Of a stretch of DNA of 64,000 bases, positions 55,832 through 64,000 are shown one piece after another. The notes beneath the pieces were generated by a model. The model was not told the origin of the DNA and did no database searches. It saw only the letters and a program-made list of their open reading frames with translations. Each line of letters opens with the position of its first letter. Positions within the stretch are counted from its first letter, which is position 1. Made by a program: the position numbers and the translations under genes. This DNA is from an uncultured Acinetobacter sp. (GTDB lineage Bacteria; Pseudomonadota; Gammaproteobacteria; Pseudomonadales; Moraxellaceae), in assembly GCF_947493735.1 (NCBI RefSeq), contig NZ_CANLSL010000003.1, positions 62,001-126,000 on the forward strand. Direction: 5' to 3'.

Positions 55832-56067
55832 ATTCACTTTCACAACTTATTTTTATTTATGCTGATTTTAATTGTTGAAAATTTCATCAAAATAATCCGC
55901 CCGATAAATCATTCTGAAAATTTACCGCAATTCTAAGCAACTCAGACAATCTCGACTTGAGCCAAAGCACACAAATAGGCATAATCGCTAGTTCACAGGC
56001 GGTACGCTGTTTACGTATGCGCCGCAACACCCAATATAGTTTGGAAAATAGGTTTAGAAATAACATG

Positions 56068-57849
56068 ATGCGAACTCATTACTGCGGTTCTTTGACAGAA
56101 GCGCAAATCGATCTAACCGTAACACTTTGCGGTTGGGTACATCGTCGCCGTGACCACGGTGGGGTAATTTTCTTAGATATGCGTGACCGTGATGGTCTAG
56201 TGCAAGTGGTGATCGACCCTGACACCCCTGAAGCATTTGCGACAGCGGATAAAGCACGCTCAGAGTTCGTGTTAAAGATTACAGGTCGTGTGCGTCGTCG
56301 TTACGAAGGCACAGAAAATGCCAATATGGTCAGCGGTCAAATCGAAGTGTTGGGCAAAGACATTGAAGTGCTTGCACAGTCTGAAACACCGCCATTCCCA
56401 TTAAATGATGAAAATACTAATATTTCAGAAGAAATTCGTTTGAAATACCGTTTCTTGGATATTCGCCGTCCAGAAATGTTAGAGCGCTTACGTTTCCGTT
56501 CTAAACTCACCAACTTGATTCGTAACTATTTCGAAGACAATGGTTTCTTAGACGTTGAAACGCCGATTTTGACACGTGCAACTCCTGAAGGTGCACGTGA
56601 CTATCTTGTGCCGAGCCGTGTTTCAAATGGTAGCTTCTATGCGCTTCCACAATCTCCACAGTTGTTCAAACAATTGTTAATGGTTGGTGGTATTGATCGT
56701 TACTACCAAATCGCAAAATGTTTCCGTGATGAAGATTTACGTGCCGATCGTCAGCCTGAATTTACCCAAATCGACGTTGAAACATCGTTCATGAGTGACG
56801 ATGACATCATGGATTTAATGGAAACATTAACCGTGAAGATGTTCAAAGAACTTCTTAACGTGAATTTCGACAAATTCCCACGCATGACATATAACGATGC
56901 GATGCGTGACTATGCATCTGACAAACCAGATATGCGTATTCCATTGAAATTGGTTGACGTTGCAGACTTGATGCAAGACGTTGAATTCAAAGTCTTCGCA
57001 GGTCCTGCCAAAGATCCTAAAGGTCGTATCGTGGCTTTACGTGTACCGGGCGCAGGCTCATTGCCACGTTCTGCAATTGATGAATACACCAAATTCGTTG
57101 GCATTTACGGCGCACGTGGTTTGGCATACATCAAAGTCAACGAACTTGAAAAAGGCATCGAAGGCTTACAATCTCCAATCGTAAAATTCATCGAGCCAAT
57201 CGTACTTGATCTATTAAAACGTGTTGGCGCTGAAAATGGCGACATCGTATTCTTCGGTGCGGACAAAGCCAAAGTTGTCAATGATGCGATGGGTGCACTT
57301 CGTGTCAAGATCGGTCATGACTTAAACCTTGCGACATGCGAGTGGGCACCGCTTTGGGTGGTTGACTTCCCAATGTTTGAAGAAACTGATGATGGCAAAT
57401 GGACGTCTGTGCATCACCCTTTCACCTTGCCAAAATCAACGGTTGAAGAAGTGAAGAACAATCCAGGTGAAGCGCTTTCAGTGGCTTACGATATGGTATT
57501 GAACGGTACTGAAATCGGTGGTGGTTCGCTTCGTATTTATACTTTAGAGATGCAAAAAGCAATTTTTGAAGCCTTAGGTATTGGTGAGGAAGAAGCCGAA
57601 GAAAAATTCAGCTTCTTACTCAATGCGCTACGTTATGGTGCGCCGCCGCATGGTGGCTTGGCATTCGGTCTAGACCGTCTAGTGATGCTCATGACAGGTG
57701 GTTCGTCTATTCGTGACGTGATTGCATTCCCGAAAACCAAGACTGCTGAATGTCCATTGACGCAAGCGCCTGCACCAGTTGAAAGTAATCAACTGCGTGA
57801 CTTAGGTATTCGCTTACGTGAACAACCGAAGAAAGAAGATCAGGCTTAA
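56068..57849 (+). CDS. aspS: aspartyl-tRNA synthetase
   Basis: 593 aa from the second of two adjacent ATG codons. N-terminal anticodon-binding domain [15 protein letters not shown]...[23 protein letters not shown], class II motif 2 [25 protein letters not shown], a GAD domain in the middle, and motif 3 [17 protein letters not shown]. Charges tRNA-Asp. Length matches bacterial AspRS (about 590). The longer in-frame extension to 55957 is not part of the family. 56068 has only a weak ribosome binding site (AGGTTTAG). Confidence 0.97.
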   Translation: MRTHYCGSLTEAQIDLTVTLCGWVHRRRDHGGVIFLDMRDRDGLVQVVIDPDTPEAFATADKARSEFVLKITGRVRRRYEGTENANMVSGQIEVLGKDIEVLAQSETPPFPLNDENTNISEEIRLKYRFLDIRRPEMLERLRFRSKLTNLIRNYFEDNGFLDVETPILTRATPEGARDYLVPSRVSNGSFYALPQSPQLFKQLLMVGGIDRYYQIAKCFRDEDLRADRQPEFTQIDVETSFMSDDDIMDLMETLTVKMFKELLNVNFDKFPRMTYNDAMRDYASDKPDMRIPLKLVDVADLMQDVEFKVFAGPAKDPKGRIVALRVPGAGSLPRSAIDEYTKFVGIYGARGLAYIKVNELEKGIEGLQSPIVKFIEPIVLDLLKRVGAENGDIVFFGADKAKVVNDAMGALRVKIGHDLNLATCEWAPLWVVDFPMFEETDDGKWTSVHHPFTLPKSTVEEVKNNPGEALSVAYDMVLNGTEIGGGSLRIYTLEMQKAIFEALGIGEEEAEEKFSFLLNALRYGAPPHGGLAFGLDRLVMLMTGGSSIRDVIAFPKTKTAECPLTQAPAPVESNQLRDLGIRLREQPKKEDQA

Positions 57850-57878
57850 TTGATATAGTCTTGATTTGAACCATAAAA

Positions 57879-57907
57879 AAGCCTTGCAATTGCAAGGCTT
57901 CTTTTTT
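57879..57907 (+). terminator. intrinsic terminator of aspS
   Basis: AAGCCTTGCAA / TTGCAAGGCTT, a perfect 22-bp palindrome, followed by a T tract. Confidence 0.88.
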
Positions 57908-57927
57908 GACAGCTATCTAGTTTTCCG

Positions 57928-58623
57928 TTAATCGAAAATCTCTGCTGCAGCTTGGAATGGTGAAGTGATCACATCAAATGCCACAGCGAATGGCAACAAT
58001 ACCAATTTTTTAGCAGGGTTATTGCGACTACTGGCATGTTCCATTTCTTTTTTATTGGTATAGATCGACACGTGATACGGCTTACTCAATTGCTTGAGAT
58101 TTGAGTTTAGACGATCGAAGTTCTTTGCTTGCGGGTAAGTCACACCACTGAGCGGAATTTCAAAACAAAAGCGCTGTGCATTCATTTGCTTATCACTATA
58201 GCTACTGCACTCTTTGGCATCATTTTCAATAAAGAAGTTTAAATCGCTCTTGCTAATATCTTCTCTCAATGCCACATAGCTCAGCTCTAAAACCCCTGTA
58301 AAGGTGCCATCATTTTTTTCAGAATAAAAATCTAACCCTCTACTTACCTTTATATTTTTAGGATTTAAACGGCTTAATACTGTGACAAAGTTCTTCCCAC
58401 CGCTTGTCAGCACATAGCTATATTGTTGACCAACGATGACCACATTATCATTCGGCATATCTCGTATTGGCTTGGCAGGTTGCGCAAAAGCCACAACGGT
58501 ATCTTGTAGCAAAGTTTCACGTACTGTCTTTTCGTAGCTACGCCCTGTATCTCGCATTAAAGTTGAGGTCGCACATCCCATACAACTCAGTGCCAAAGCA
58601 AAAATTGTTAAACTTTTCTTCAT
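57928..58623 (-). CDS. lipoprotein of unknown function, 231 aa
   Basis: Signal peptide MKKSLTIFALALSCMGC with lipobox SCMGC, AGGAG 7 bases before the ATG at 58623. The mature part is mostly soluble with a short hydrophobic segment near the C-terminus (LVLLPFAVAFDVITSPFQAA). Contains two cysteines (KECSSYS, RFCFEIPLSG) that could form a disulfide. No family recognised. The gene follows a run of 19-bp tandem repeats in its 5' region. Confidence 0.8.
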   Translation of the reverse strand: MKKSLTIFALALSCMGCATSTLMRDTGRSYEKTVRETLLQDTVVAFAQPAKPIRDMPNDNVVIVGQQYSYVLTSGGKNFVTVLSRLNPKNIKVSRGLDFYSEKNDGTFTGVLELSYVALREDISKSDLNFFIENDAKECSSYSDKQMNAQRFCFEIPLSGVTYPQAKNFDRLNSNLKQLSKPYHVSIYTNKKEMEHASSRNNPAKKLVLLPFAVAFDVITSPFQAAAEIFD

Positions 58624-58640
58624 GTTGAAACTCCTGACTT

Positions 58641-58730
58641 TATTTTCAATTCCATAACTTATTTTCAATTCCATAACTTATTTTCAATTCCATAACTTAT
58701 TTTCAATTCCGTAACTTATTTTCAATTTAT
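58641..58730. repeat. four 19-bp tandem repeats plus a partial fifth
   Basis: TATTTTCAATTCCATAACT is repeated at 58641, 58660 and 58679, then at 58698 with one change (C-C-G), and partially at 58717. It lies directly upstream of the lipoprotein start, between it and the rest of the promoter region. Confidence 0.92.
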
Positions 58731-58905
58731 TACATCAATATAGCAAAACAGCTTTTGTTTCAGAAGTACATTGTTACAATGCTACATTCTGTATTTAAAT
58801 ATATTTCTTGAATATATAAAAAGCCTTTAGGCTCTGAATTTAAACAGTTTTTTTTGAGAAGATTTTTTAACAACAAGCTGAAATATCAGCAGACCCTCAG
58901 GACAC

Positions 58906-59721
58906 ATGATGAAAAATATTATGTCTAACACACCAAAATTCCCACAATGGACAAAATGGCTACCCATTGCCATTCCTGTTTTTATCCTACTTTTTTCTGC
59001 GATCTATACCGTTCAAGCAGGCTCTCGAAAAGTCGTCATGCGCTTTGGTGAGGCCATTGGAGTTAGCGGCGAAGGTGTACATCTCAAGATTCCATTTATT
59101 GACTCGACACGTACTGTCGATATCAAAACACAAAAAGTTGCTACACCAACGACTGCGGCGAGTGCTGACTTACAAAATGTACAAACCGAAGTGTCGCTGA
59201 ACTACCGCTTGGATAAAGATAAATTGATTCCGATTATTCGAAATACTGGGCTTGATGTCGATGAAAAGATTATCGCACCTCGTATCCATGAAACGGTGAA
59301 AAGCGTTACTGCAAAATTCACAGCGGAGAAACTACTGACAGAACGCCCTATCGTCAAAGCGAATATTGATCGAAGCATGCGTGAATCCTTGAGTAAATAT
59401 CACATCATCGTCGAAGATGTACAGCTGACCGATTTTCGTTTTTCTCGGGAGTTTGATGCTGCAATTGAAGCCAAGCAAACCGAAGTACAGCGCACACTGA
59501 AAGCAAAAAACATTCTTGAACGTACCAAGATTGAAGCCGAACAACGTATTACTCAAGCCGAAGGTGAGGCTGAGGCGATTCGTATTCAAGCCGAAGCGAT
59601 CCGTGCGCAAGGTGGTCGTGAGTATGTCAACCTCAAAGCCATTGAAAAATGGGATGGACGCTTGCCGACCTATGCAGGTGGCGATGCCGTACCGATGATT
59701 AATATTGAGAATATTAAATAA
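58906..59721 (+). CDS. SPFH/Band 7 (prohibitin-like) membrane protein
   Basis: 271 aa. One N-terminal membrane segment (WLPIAIPVFILLFSAIYTV) followed by the SPFH domain (VQAGSRKVVMRFGEAIGVSGEGVHLKIPFIDSTRTVDIKTQ) and an Ala/Glu-rich coiled coil (IEAEQRITQAEGEAEAIRIQAEAIRAQGG). Organises membrane-associated complexes, often with FtsH-type proteases; the specific partner is not visible. The second ATG (58909) has CAGGA at better spacing and could be the real start. Confidence 0.92.
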   Translation: MMKNIMSNTPKFPQWTKWLPIAIPVFILLFSAIYTVQAGSRKVVMRFGEAIGVSGEGVHLKIPFIDSTRTVDIKTQKVATPTTAASADLQNVQTEVSLNYRLDKDKLIPIIRNTGLDVDEKIIAPRIHETVKSVTAKFTAEKLLTERPIVKANIDRSMRESLSKYHIIVEDVQLTDFRFSREFDAAIEAKQTEVQRTLKAKNILERTKIEAEQRITQAEGEAEAIRIQAEAIRAQGGREYVNLKAIEKWDGRLPTYAGGDAVPMINIENIK

Positions 59722-59744
59722 GTTCTTTTTGAAACGTGATACAT

Positions 59745-59782
59745 AAAAAAACCGAGTGCATTCATCACTCGGTTTTTCTTTT
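59745..59782. terminator. intrinsic terminator after the SPFH gene
   Basis: AAAAACCGAGTG / CACTCGGTTTTT, loop of seven bases. It has a near-identical copy at 60462-60496. Confidence 0.88.
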
Positions 59783-59797
59783 TTATCCATTTCAATG

Positions 59798-60070
59798 TTA
59801 TCGCTTTAAATCTCGATAAAAGTTCTCATGGCTACCTAGCTTGAGCAAATACAGCGTAATGCTCAACTCATCGACTGAATAAGCCAGCAAAACCAGTTGC
59901 TTATCCATTTTGAATTTATAGACCGATACTCCAGCCAAGTCGCCAACTTTTGCGATACCAATCGTTGGGTTCGTACAGATCGCCCGAACTGCATGATCTA
60001 CATCATGTTTTTGTTGTTTGGTAAGTTTCTTAACAGTACGTTCAAATAATGGTGATTGTTGTATATTCAT
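59798..60070 (-). CDS. type II toxin, RelE/ParE family
   Basis: 90 aa. Features of the RelE/ParE fold: QSPLFERTVKKLTKQQKHDVDHAV at the N-terminus, then PTIGIAKVGDLAGVSVYKFKMDKQLVLLAYSVDE and the C-terminal LLKLGSHENFYRDLKR. It lies 57 bp after the antitoxin gene on the same strand. In the family the toxin inhibits translation or gyrase; which applies here cannot be decided from sequence. Confidence 0.85.
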   Translation of the reverse strand: MNIQQSPLFERTVKKLTKQQKHDVDHAVRAICTNPTIGIAKVGDLAGVSVYKFKMDKQLVLLAYSVDELSITLYLLKLGSHENFYRDLKR

Positions 60071-60127
60071 TTTTGATCATTAACTGAATTGGTTTTATTG
60101 AAATTGTTTTGAAAATGGATACATCAC

Positions 60128-60352
60128 TTATTCATCAAAATGATACGGTGTGGTATTCCCTGCTTTGACTTGTGCCATACTCAATAATAAATCTGAAATA
60201 TCCTCAAAAGTGAGATCGGGATTATCCTGTGCGATTTTTCCAATTCTTGCCCAATATTCTACTTGCTTGGTTGCACTGCGACTTTCTGCTACGCCATAGA
60301 TTTTTGCAGACTCTACAATTTCACTGTCAATTTTAACCGCTGTATACGCCAT
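60128..60352 (-). CDS. ParD-like antitoxin
   Basis: 74 aa from the ATG at 60352. The start MAYTAVKIDSEIVESAKIYG and SRSATKQVEYWARIGKIAQDNP match the ParD-like antitoxin family (ribbon-helix-helix), and the acidic tail ending TPYHFDE would neutralise the toxin. First gene of the pair; a longer form from 60364 adds four residues (MRII). Confidence 0.85.
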   Translation of the reverse strand: MAYTAVKIDSEIVESAKIYGVAESRSATKQVEYWARIGKIAQDNPDLTFEDISDLLLSMAQVKAGNTTPYHFDE

Positions 60353-60461
60353 GATTATTCTCATAACTGACTTTTAATGATCAAATTTTAATCTCTATTA
60401 AAACCTTTTGCAACTATAAGAAACCAATCAACACTCCATAAAATACGCATATTCAAGACAT

Positions 60462-60496
60462 AAAAAAACCGAGTGAACTCATCACTCGGTTTTTTT
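60462..60496. terminator. intrinsic terminator of tRNA-Arg
   Basis: AAAAAAACCGAGTGA / TCACTCGGTTTTTTT with a 5-base loop. Near-identical to the terminator at 59745-59782; the toxin-antitoxin pair lies between the two copies. Confidence 0.88.
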
Positions 60497-60522
60497 CATT
60501 CGTAATAATCAATGTTTAAAAC

Positions 60523-60598
60523 TGGTACGCCCAGAGGGACTCGAACCCACGTCGGTCGCTTAGGAGGCAACTGCTCTATCCAGTTAAGCTATAGGCGT
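60523..60598 (-). tRNA. tRNA-Arg(CCU)
   Basis: 76 nt. Acceptor ACGCCTA pairs with TGGGCGT, discriminator A and encoded CCA. The anticodon loop is CTCCTAA with anticodon CCU, which reads AGG. D arm and T arm (GTTCGAGTC) are regular. Confidence 0.95.
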
Positions 60599-60680
60599 GT
60601 GCCCATAACTTAACTGAAATTCTTGTTTTTGCAAACAATTGCGCGAACAGATGATGAGCGATTAAACAATGACTATCTAC

Positions 60681-62042
60681 TTACTCAACTTGATCTGTTG
60701 ACTTACGAACGAGCAACTGAAAGAAGCCCCACATCAAAACGATCCATACAGGAATCATCAACACAGATTCCTTAAAGCCTTGTTGCCACATGATGTACAG
60801 CACCACTGCGATGAACGCTAAAACAATGTAATTGCTCAGTGGTGAAAACAATGCAGGGAACGACGTCTTGATCGACTTGGTTGCTTGCTTAAACTTCAAA
60901 TGCGTCAAGCTAATCATCGCCCAGTTCAATACCAAAGCACCCACCACGATATAAATCAAATGACTGAGTGCTTTCTCAGGAACAAAGTAGTTCAGCAATA
61001 CACAGCCGAAGATCAACACCGCAGACATCAACACCGCAGGAATCGGCACACCTTGCTTATTCAGTTTTAAGAATACTTTTGGTGCATTTCCCTGCTGTGC
61101 CAAGCCGTACAACATACGACTATTGGCAAACATACCACTGTTATACACAGACAGTGCTGCCGTCAAGATGATGAAATTTAGTAAGTTCGCTGCCCAGTTG
61201 ATGCCCATTTGACTAAAGATCATCACAAATGGACTCTTATCCAAACCACCAAGATCAAGTTGATTCCAAGGTACTAAAGATAGTAATACGGTAAGCGCAC
61301 CCACATAGAAAATCAGGATACGATAGACCACTTGGTTAATCGCTTTTGGAATAGTTTTTTCAGGGTTTTCAGCTTCAGCCGCTGCCATTCCGATCAGCTC
61401 AATCCCGCCGAAAGCAAACATCAAGAATGCCATCATCATGAATAAGCCATCAAAGCCATTCGGGAAGAATCCACCATGCGCCCACAAATTGCTAAATGAT
61501 GCAGTCGAATCTGGGGTTGGGAAAAAGAGCAAATATAAACCAAACACAATCATCGCAATCACTGCAGTGACTTTGATAATCGCCAACCAAAACTCTGATT
61601 CACCGTAGAACTTCACATTGGTCAGGTTGATCAAAGTAATTACGATGAAGAAAAACAGTACCGATGACCAAGCAGGAATATGAGGCCACCAATAATTAAT
61701 ATATTTGGCAACAGCGGTGAGCTCCGTCATCGCTACCAAAACATATAAAATCCAGTAATTCCACCCTGCAAGGAATCCGCCAAAACGTCCCCAATACTTA
61801 TTGGCAAAATAGCTAAATGACCCTGCAACTGGCTCATGTACGATCATTTCACCCAAATGGCGCATGATCAAAAATGCAATCAAACCACCGATTGCATAAC
61901 CTAAAATAATCGAAGGTCCCGCCGACTGAATCACATCAGCCGAACCAAGGAACAATCCCGTTCCAATAGCGCCACCCATGGCAATCAATTGGATATGTCG
62001 GTTTTTCAAACCGCGCTGTAAATGAGAAGCGTGTTGATCCAA
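60681..62042 (-). CDS. aroP: aromatic amino acid permease, AroP/PheP-like (APC superfamily)
   Basis: 453 aa, about 12 membrane segments. RGLKNRHIQLIAMGGAIGTGLFLGSADVIQSAGPSI, GGLIAFLIMRHLGEMIVHEPVAGSFSYFA, GWNYWILYVLVAMTELTAVAKYINYWWP and LINLTNVKFYGESEFWLAIIKVTAVI are close to E. coli AroP as I remember it. Proton-coupled import of Phe, Tyr or Trp is expected; other aromatic or branched substrates cannot be excluded. Confidence 0.88.
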   Translation of the reverse strand: MDQHASHLQRGLKNRHIQLIAMGGAIGTGLFLGSADVIQSAGPSIILGYAIGGLIAFLIMRHLGEMIVHEPVAGSFSYFANKYWGRFGGFLAGWNYWILYVLVAMTELTAVAKYINYWWPHIPAWSSVLFFFIVITLINLTNVKFYGESEFWLAIIKVTAVIAMIVFGLYLLFFPTPDSTASFSNLWAHGGFFPNGFDGLFMMMAFLMFAFGGIELIGMAAAEAENPEKTIPKAINQVVYRILIFYVGALTVLLSLVPWNQLDLGGLDKSPFVMIFSQMGINWAANLLNFIILTAALSVYNSGMFANSRMLYGLAQQGNAPKVFLKLNKQGVPIPAVLMSAVLIFGCVLLNYFVPEKALSHLIYIVVGALVLNWAMISLTHLKFKQATKSIKTSFPALFSPLSNYIVLAFIAVVLYIMWQQGFKESVLMIPVWIVLMWGFFQLLVRKSTDQVE

Positions 62043-62331
62043 AATATTAAACTCTAAACAAAACTGTCAAAGCATTGTAATAGATCGTTTCAATTTGTCA
62101 TAGCGAACGCAAACACTTCGCCAGACAAAACCAACTGACTAAAATATCAACATATTGATTTTAAAATAAATTAATGCGGAATAAATATTTAAACTTTTAG
62201 GAATATATAATCAAAAGGACAATAGATTAGCAGTAGTCAATAGTATCGCCATGTGTGGAATCATAGAGTAAGTGTAAGCAGAAAAATTAAAAAGAGAGAA
62301 CTAAGGACAACGATTTCTTATTATTAAATTT

Positions 62332-62452
<121 letters not shown>

Positions 62453-62457
62453 GACCA

Positions 62458-62485
62458 AGTATATCGATTTTTAACACCCATGCAA
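62458..62485 (-). promoter_or_regulatory. SRP RNA promoter
   Basis: On the minus strand TTGCAT, 16 bp and TATACT; the start falls at about 62452. Confidence 0.7.
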
Positions 62486-62650
62486 GCTGAAATACTCGGC
62501 AAAGCCAATTACTGCTTATTTTCCCCACAATGTCGGCTCAAAATAAACAAAATTGCTAACAATTTCGCCACGATGACATGGAGCAAATCTCGCTTGCTCG
62601 TTATACTCAAGCTTATATTTGAAAATCTGTCGTTTTGATAAGAGTAATTT

Positions 62651-63427
62651 ATGAAAAAAATCACTTTACTTGCAAGTGCAATGTTTGCGCAGACTTTGAG
62701 CCATGCAGCACCGATCGAGCAACGCAATCTTTCCACCCCCACAGCGACTGCTGCTCCTGCACAGCAAAGCAATCAACTGTGGGATTTGCGTCAAACAGTG
62801 GGACAATTGCAAAATCAAATTCGAGACTTGCGAGGTCAAATTGAAGAGCAAAATAATCAAATCGAACAGATGGAAAATGATCTTAAAAATCGCTATACCG
62901 ACTTAGATCAACGTCTTGAACTACTCAATCAAAAAGTCGATGCCAACGAAGCCAGTACATTGGGTGAGTTAGACGGGACGCCAGCTGAAAATGCGCTACC
63001 TGAGGACAGCACCACACCAAGTGATCAGTCAAGCGATGCGCAAGCACCTCTCACAGACAAAGAAGCATACAACTTGGCGTATGACGCTTATCAAAACGGT
63101 GGTGCAGCGAGTGCCATTCCACAAATGGAAAACTTTATTCAACAACATCCAACCAGTGCTTATGTGAGTAATGCCTATTATTGGTTGGGTGAGTTTAATC
63201 TATCGCTCACACCTCCAAATTTTAATCAAGCCAAAGATAACTTTGAAATCGTCGCAGGAAACTACCCTACCTCAAGCAAAGCGCCTGCATCTTTACTTCG
63301 CTTAAGTGAAATGGCCAAGAATGTCGATCAAGATATTCCTCGGGCTCGTGAGTATTATCTCAAACTGATTCAAAACTACGATGCCAGTGAAGAGGCTCGC
63401 CGAGCAAGAACTGAGATTGATTTATAA
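62651..63427 (+). CDS. cpoB: Tol-Pal system cell division coordinator CpoB/YbgF-like
   Basis: 258 aa. Signal peptide MKKITLLASAMFAQTLSHA, N-terminal coiled coil (LWDLRQTVGQLQNQIRDLRG with heptads) and C-terminal tetratricopeptide repeats (EAYNLAYDAYQNGGAASAIPQMENFIQQHPTSAYVSNAYYWLGEF). Links outer membrane constriction to peptidoglycan synthesis during division. The tol-pal genes are not adjacent; the SRP RNA and a terminator flank it. Confidence 0.92.
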   Translation: MKKITLLASAMFAQTLSHAAPIEQRNLSTPTATAAPAQQSNQLWDLRQTVGQLQNQIRDLRGQIEEQNNQIEQMENDLKNRYTDLDQRLELLNQKVDANEASTLGELDGTPAENALPEDSTTPSDQSSDAQAPLTDKEAYNLAYDAYQNGGAASAIPQMENFIQQHPTSAYVSNAYYWLGEFNLSLTPPNFNQAKDNFEIVAGNYPTSSKAPASLLRLSEMAKNVDQDIPRAREYYLKLIQNYDASEEARRARTEIDL

Positions 63428-63450
63428 AAAATGATGTAAGTGATTCAATA

Positions 63451-63482
63451 AAAAAAGACGATGAAATTTCATCGTCTTTTTT
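63451..63482. terminator. bidirectional intrinsic terminator
   Basis: A perfect 32-bp palindrome (half AAAAAAGACGATGAAA) with flanking A and T runs, between cpoB and the convergent DUF3108 gene. Confidence 0.9.
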
Positions 63483-63500
63483 GTTGAGAAAATTGAGCGT

Positions 63501-64000
63501 TTACTTCTTCGCTTTTAATAGCAATCCATAGCTCTCATCATCATCTTGATGGGTCACTTTGATTGGTAAATAATCTAAGCTTGGAGCAAGCCAAAAGATA
63601 GTATTTTTCGTCGCACGGCTATGTTTCAAGCGTACTTTTACGGTGTCATAAGTTCTACCATCAGCCGCTTTGACCTTTTCCGTACCTTCTTTGACGAACT
63701 GACGCGCCTCGACTTCTTTGTAGTCTGCGATCCAATAGCTTGATTTCAAACCACCCGCTTTCAAATCCTCACGAACTTGGAGCTCAGCATTAAGATCATC
63801 AAGTACACCACTTTTCCACGTCAAAGTACGATTTTTGTCTTTACGCGAAGTGGTAATATTTTTTTGGTTCGGATTGAAGTTCATCTTCACCGTATCACTA
63901 TGCACCAAGATTTTGGTACGACGTGTGTATTCATTCGAAGTGATTAAACCATTTTGAAAGCCAAATTTACTGGTTTCAGTCGCACTGCCAATCACTGGGA
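63501..64000 (-). CDS. DUF3108 domain protein, partial (N-terminus outside window)
   Basis: The reading frame is open to the right edge; a GTG at 63995 is only an internal codon. The visible 166 residues have the beta-rich DUF3108 pattern: NGLITSNEYTRRTKIL, LDDLNAELQVREDLKAG, YWIADYKEVEARQFVKEG, VKVRLKHSRATKNTIFWLAPSLDYLPIKVTHQDD. These are usually periplasmic, exported proteins of unknown function; the signal peptide is beyond the window. Confidence 0.85.
   Translation of the reverse strand, partial: PVIGSATETSKFGFQNGLITSNEYTRRTKILVHSDTVKMNFNPNQKNITTSRKDKNRTLTWKSGVLDDLNAELQVREDLKAGGLKSSYWIADYKEVEARQFVKEGTEKVKAADGRTYDTVKVRLKHSRATKNTIFWLAPSLDYLPIKVTHQDDDESYGLLLKAKK

Noticed and set aside
59332..59790. 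A 152-codon minus-strand frame opposite the SPFH gene
   Set aside because: It is the reverse of the coiled-coil region and of a terminator, with low-complexity translation.
59741..60598. Integrative element at the tRNA-Arg gene
   Set aside because: No integrase gene and no duplicated tRNA end (att site) was seen; only duplicated terminators flank the toxin-antitoxin pair.

Overview
The window looks like a chromosomal segment of an Acinetobacter species (Moraxellaceae). The evidence is a pair of Acinetobacter-type OmpA porins, an RNase P RNA, an SRP RNA, a comEC gene, the low-to-moderate GC of the coding DNA, and many small hypothetical proteins of the kind common in that genus. No prophage, insertion sequence, integrase or CRISPR array was seen; most of the window is ordinary core genome with a few accessory insertions.

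Left part (1-9250): an assimilatory nitrate/nitrite operon on the minus strand, in transcription order nitrate/nitrite transporter, nirB, a fused nirD/FAD-oxidoreductase gene, and nasA (cut by the left edge). It is preceded by a near-consensus sigma-54 promoter and, about 260 bp further upstream, an NtrC-like enhancer site. Together they bring nitrate in, reduce it to nitrite and then to ammonium under nitrogen control. A PhzF-family gene lies behind the promoter region.

9.3-20 kb: a short transcription unit with a consensus promoter, a 10-codon leader ORF, an intrinsic terminator and a 56-aa basic protein (possible attenuation system); two tandem OmpA-family genes that look like domain mosaics of each other; a type IV pilin-like protein; a thiolase; a PhnB-like protein; the sulfite reductase cysI with its overlapping DUF934 partner; and a CaiB/AMACR-like gene divergent from an AraC-type regulator.

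20-43 kb: rplM-rpsI; an AT-rich unknown membrane protein; a hydrolase, a SppA-like peptidase, a LpxL-like acyltransferase, comEC, lolD with a single Lol permease, a PilZ protein, a DMT transporter, serC, two small secreted proteins, the RNase P RNA (whose P12 region carries a dispersed palindromic repeat), ferredoxin, coaD, smpB, lemA with a DUF3137 partner, queA and tRNA-Leu(CAA).

43-64 kb: a giant Ig-repeat lipoprotein of about 2435 aa with five two-domain super-repeats; a dihydrolipoamide-dehydrogenase-like enzyme; a lytic transglycosylase; an O6-alkylguanine methyltransferase; a ZnuD-like zinc receptor with a perfect Zur-type palindrome; aspS; a lipoprotein behind 19-bp tandem repeats; an SPFH protein; a toxin-antitoxin pair between two near-identical terminators; tRNA-Arg(CCU); an AroP-like permease; SRP RNA; cpoB; and a DUF3108 gene cut by the right edge.

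Start codons were moved from the longest possible ORF whenever a Shine-Dalgarno sequence, a signal peptide or a remembered family length pointed to an internal start. Family assignments come from recognised motifs and remembered homologues, not from database searches.
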